Positions 63,301-64,000 of a DNA stretch of 64,000 nucleotides are shown piece by piece; positions within the stretch are counted from its first letter, which is position 1, and each line of letters opens with the position of its first letter. The stretch comes from Notospermus geniculatus (Eukaryota; Nemertea; Pilidiophora; Heteronemertea; Lineidae). Below the pieces are notes generated by a model. The model did not search any database. It had not been told where the DNA came from and saw only the letters and a program-made list of their open reading frames with translations. The DNA lies in the NCBI GenBank assembly GCA_002633025.1, contig NMRB01000560.1:7876-71875 (forward strand), read 5' to 3'. The position numbers and the translations under genes are program-made.

Positions 63301-64000
63301 GAAGTACAGTAGACCTTCTCTTTTGGGACACCCTTCAAGATGTACAAAAGCTGTCCTGAATTGAGGGGCATCCCATGTTAGAGGTGTCCATGAGGGGAGG
63401 TTCGTTTGAGACGCCACCATAAATGTCATTTTTTGGTGGCCAGTCAAATTCAGCATCTAAGGGAGATAATTCTTGCAGGGGCTTACTCTTGACCCTTCTT
63501 TTCGGTGGAACCCTACTTAAGGGCACTAATCACACAACAATAAGGAACCAAGATGGACAAAGATGAGCGTGTCTCCACAGATAAGGACTCCCCAATCACA
63601 TAGTAATGACCCTAATGATAGGATGCGCGGGCAATCATATGCAGCGAGGCCGGTGACGGGTCACAATATTATCATCAGCCCTTGTAGCGTCGCGTACGTT
63701 CAGTAGGTGTGAAACCATAAACCAAATCATTGTTGTTTTTAATCCTCTCCTGGTTGCTACAGAGATCGAAGAAACTGTGTCTATTTTCTCGAAGTGAACC
63801 CTCAAATTTTGACCCTCCTATTCAGCCGACTCTGTAGGAGGTAAATAAGGAAGGATCCTGATATCTTAAACCCCTCATTTTCACACTTTTGGTGTTTCAC
63901 GGTCTTTTTGGTCACAGCAGGTTTTAGTGTATCATTTTGAAGTGATTTGATACACTATCATTCCAGAGATGTCTTTTTGAAATTTCCGTCGTTTCATTAC
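60388..64000 (+). other. Start of the next RB1CC1 intron, to window edge
   Basis: After donor AC|GTAAGT at 60388 I find no exon encoding the FIP200 Claw domain (the D-F-x-x-G-D-L-V segment) in the remaining 3.6 kb. The stretch is AT-rich, with a MITE copy at 63302 and no other recognised feature. The gene must continue to the right. Confidence 0.7.
63302..63405. mobile_element. TACAGTGG MITE, copy 7 (shortened)
   Basis: Starts TACAGTAGACCTTCTCTTTT, contains 'gctgtcctgaattgagggg' and 'agaggtgtccatg', and ends 'aggggaggttcg', the inverse of the GAACCTC terminus. It is a deleted relative of the 42238 element. Confidence 0.65.

Noticed and set aside
63765-63840. Possible RB1CC1 Claw exon after a 'ttgctacag' acceptor
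   Set aside because: The phase fits, but the peptide (DRRNCVYFLEV then a stop) does not match the Claw domain and no donor follows.

Overview
This is eukaryotic genomic DNA from an invertebrate animal. It is AT-rich, its genes are split by GT-AG introns, it is crowded with small foldback transposons and minisatellites, and it holds one assembly gap (993 N). The three genes are conserved animal genes, but their sequences are clearly not vertebrate. I see many palindromic TAGGCCTA-type words, a texture I associate with marine invertebrates such as echinoderms, hemichordates or molluscs. I cannot name the species.

Layout. (1) About 1-11,275 has no recognisable gene and holds minisatellites and at least six inverted-repeat elements. 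(2) 11,899-25,026, minus strand, is a complete and unusually large KANK gene (KN motif and ankyrin repeat protein). I reconstructed eight coding exons with matching splice phases, giving about 2,750 residues. (3) 25,076-41,112 is non-coding or unresolved: KANK upstream or 5'UTR-intron territory, dispersed repeats, and a CpG-rich block near 40.7-40.9 kb that could be a promoter or first exon. (4) 41,113-42,105 is the gap. (5) 42,554-45,035, minus strand, is PREB (the Sec12-like Sar1 exchange factor). Its last exon, which should encode the membrane anchor, is missing and probably lies in the gap. (6) 45,036-47,189 is the space between divergent PREB and RB1CC1, with CRE-like and octamer motifs, a truncated LINE 3' end and a hairpin MITE. 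(7) 47,190 to the right edge, plus strand, is RB1CC1/FIP200, the autophagy scaffold of the ULK1 complex. Eighteen coding exons (about 1,272 residues) are visible; the C-terminal Claw domain lies beyond the window.

The three genes are not an operon or pathway cassette. KANK links talin adhesions to cortical microtubule complexes, PREB starts COPII budding at the ER, and RB1CC1 starts autophagosomes at the ER. PREB and RB1CC1 are head to head and could share regulatory DNA.

I found no prokaryote-style system, CRISPR array or convincing RNA gene. The points most worth a second look are: a KANK with about 570 residues before its KN motif; three separate minisatellites built on the nuclear-receptor extended half-site TCAAGGTCA; a 48-bp perfect-ended palindrome flanked by a 9-bp direct repeat; several foldback elements with clean target duplications; and at least seven copies of one Tc1/pogo-like MITE.
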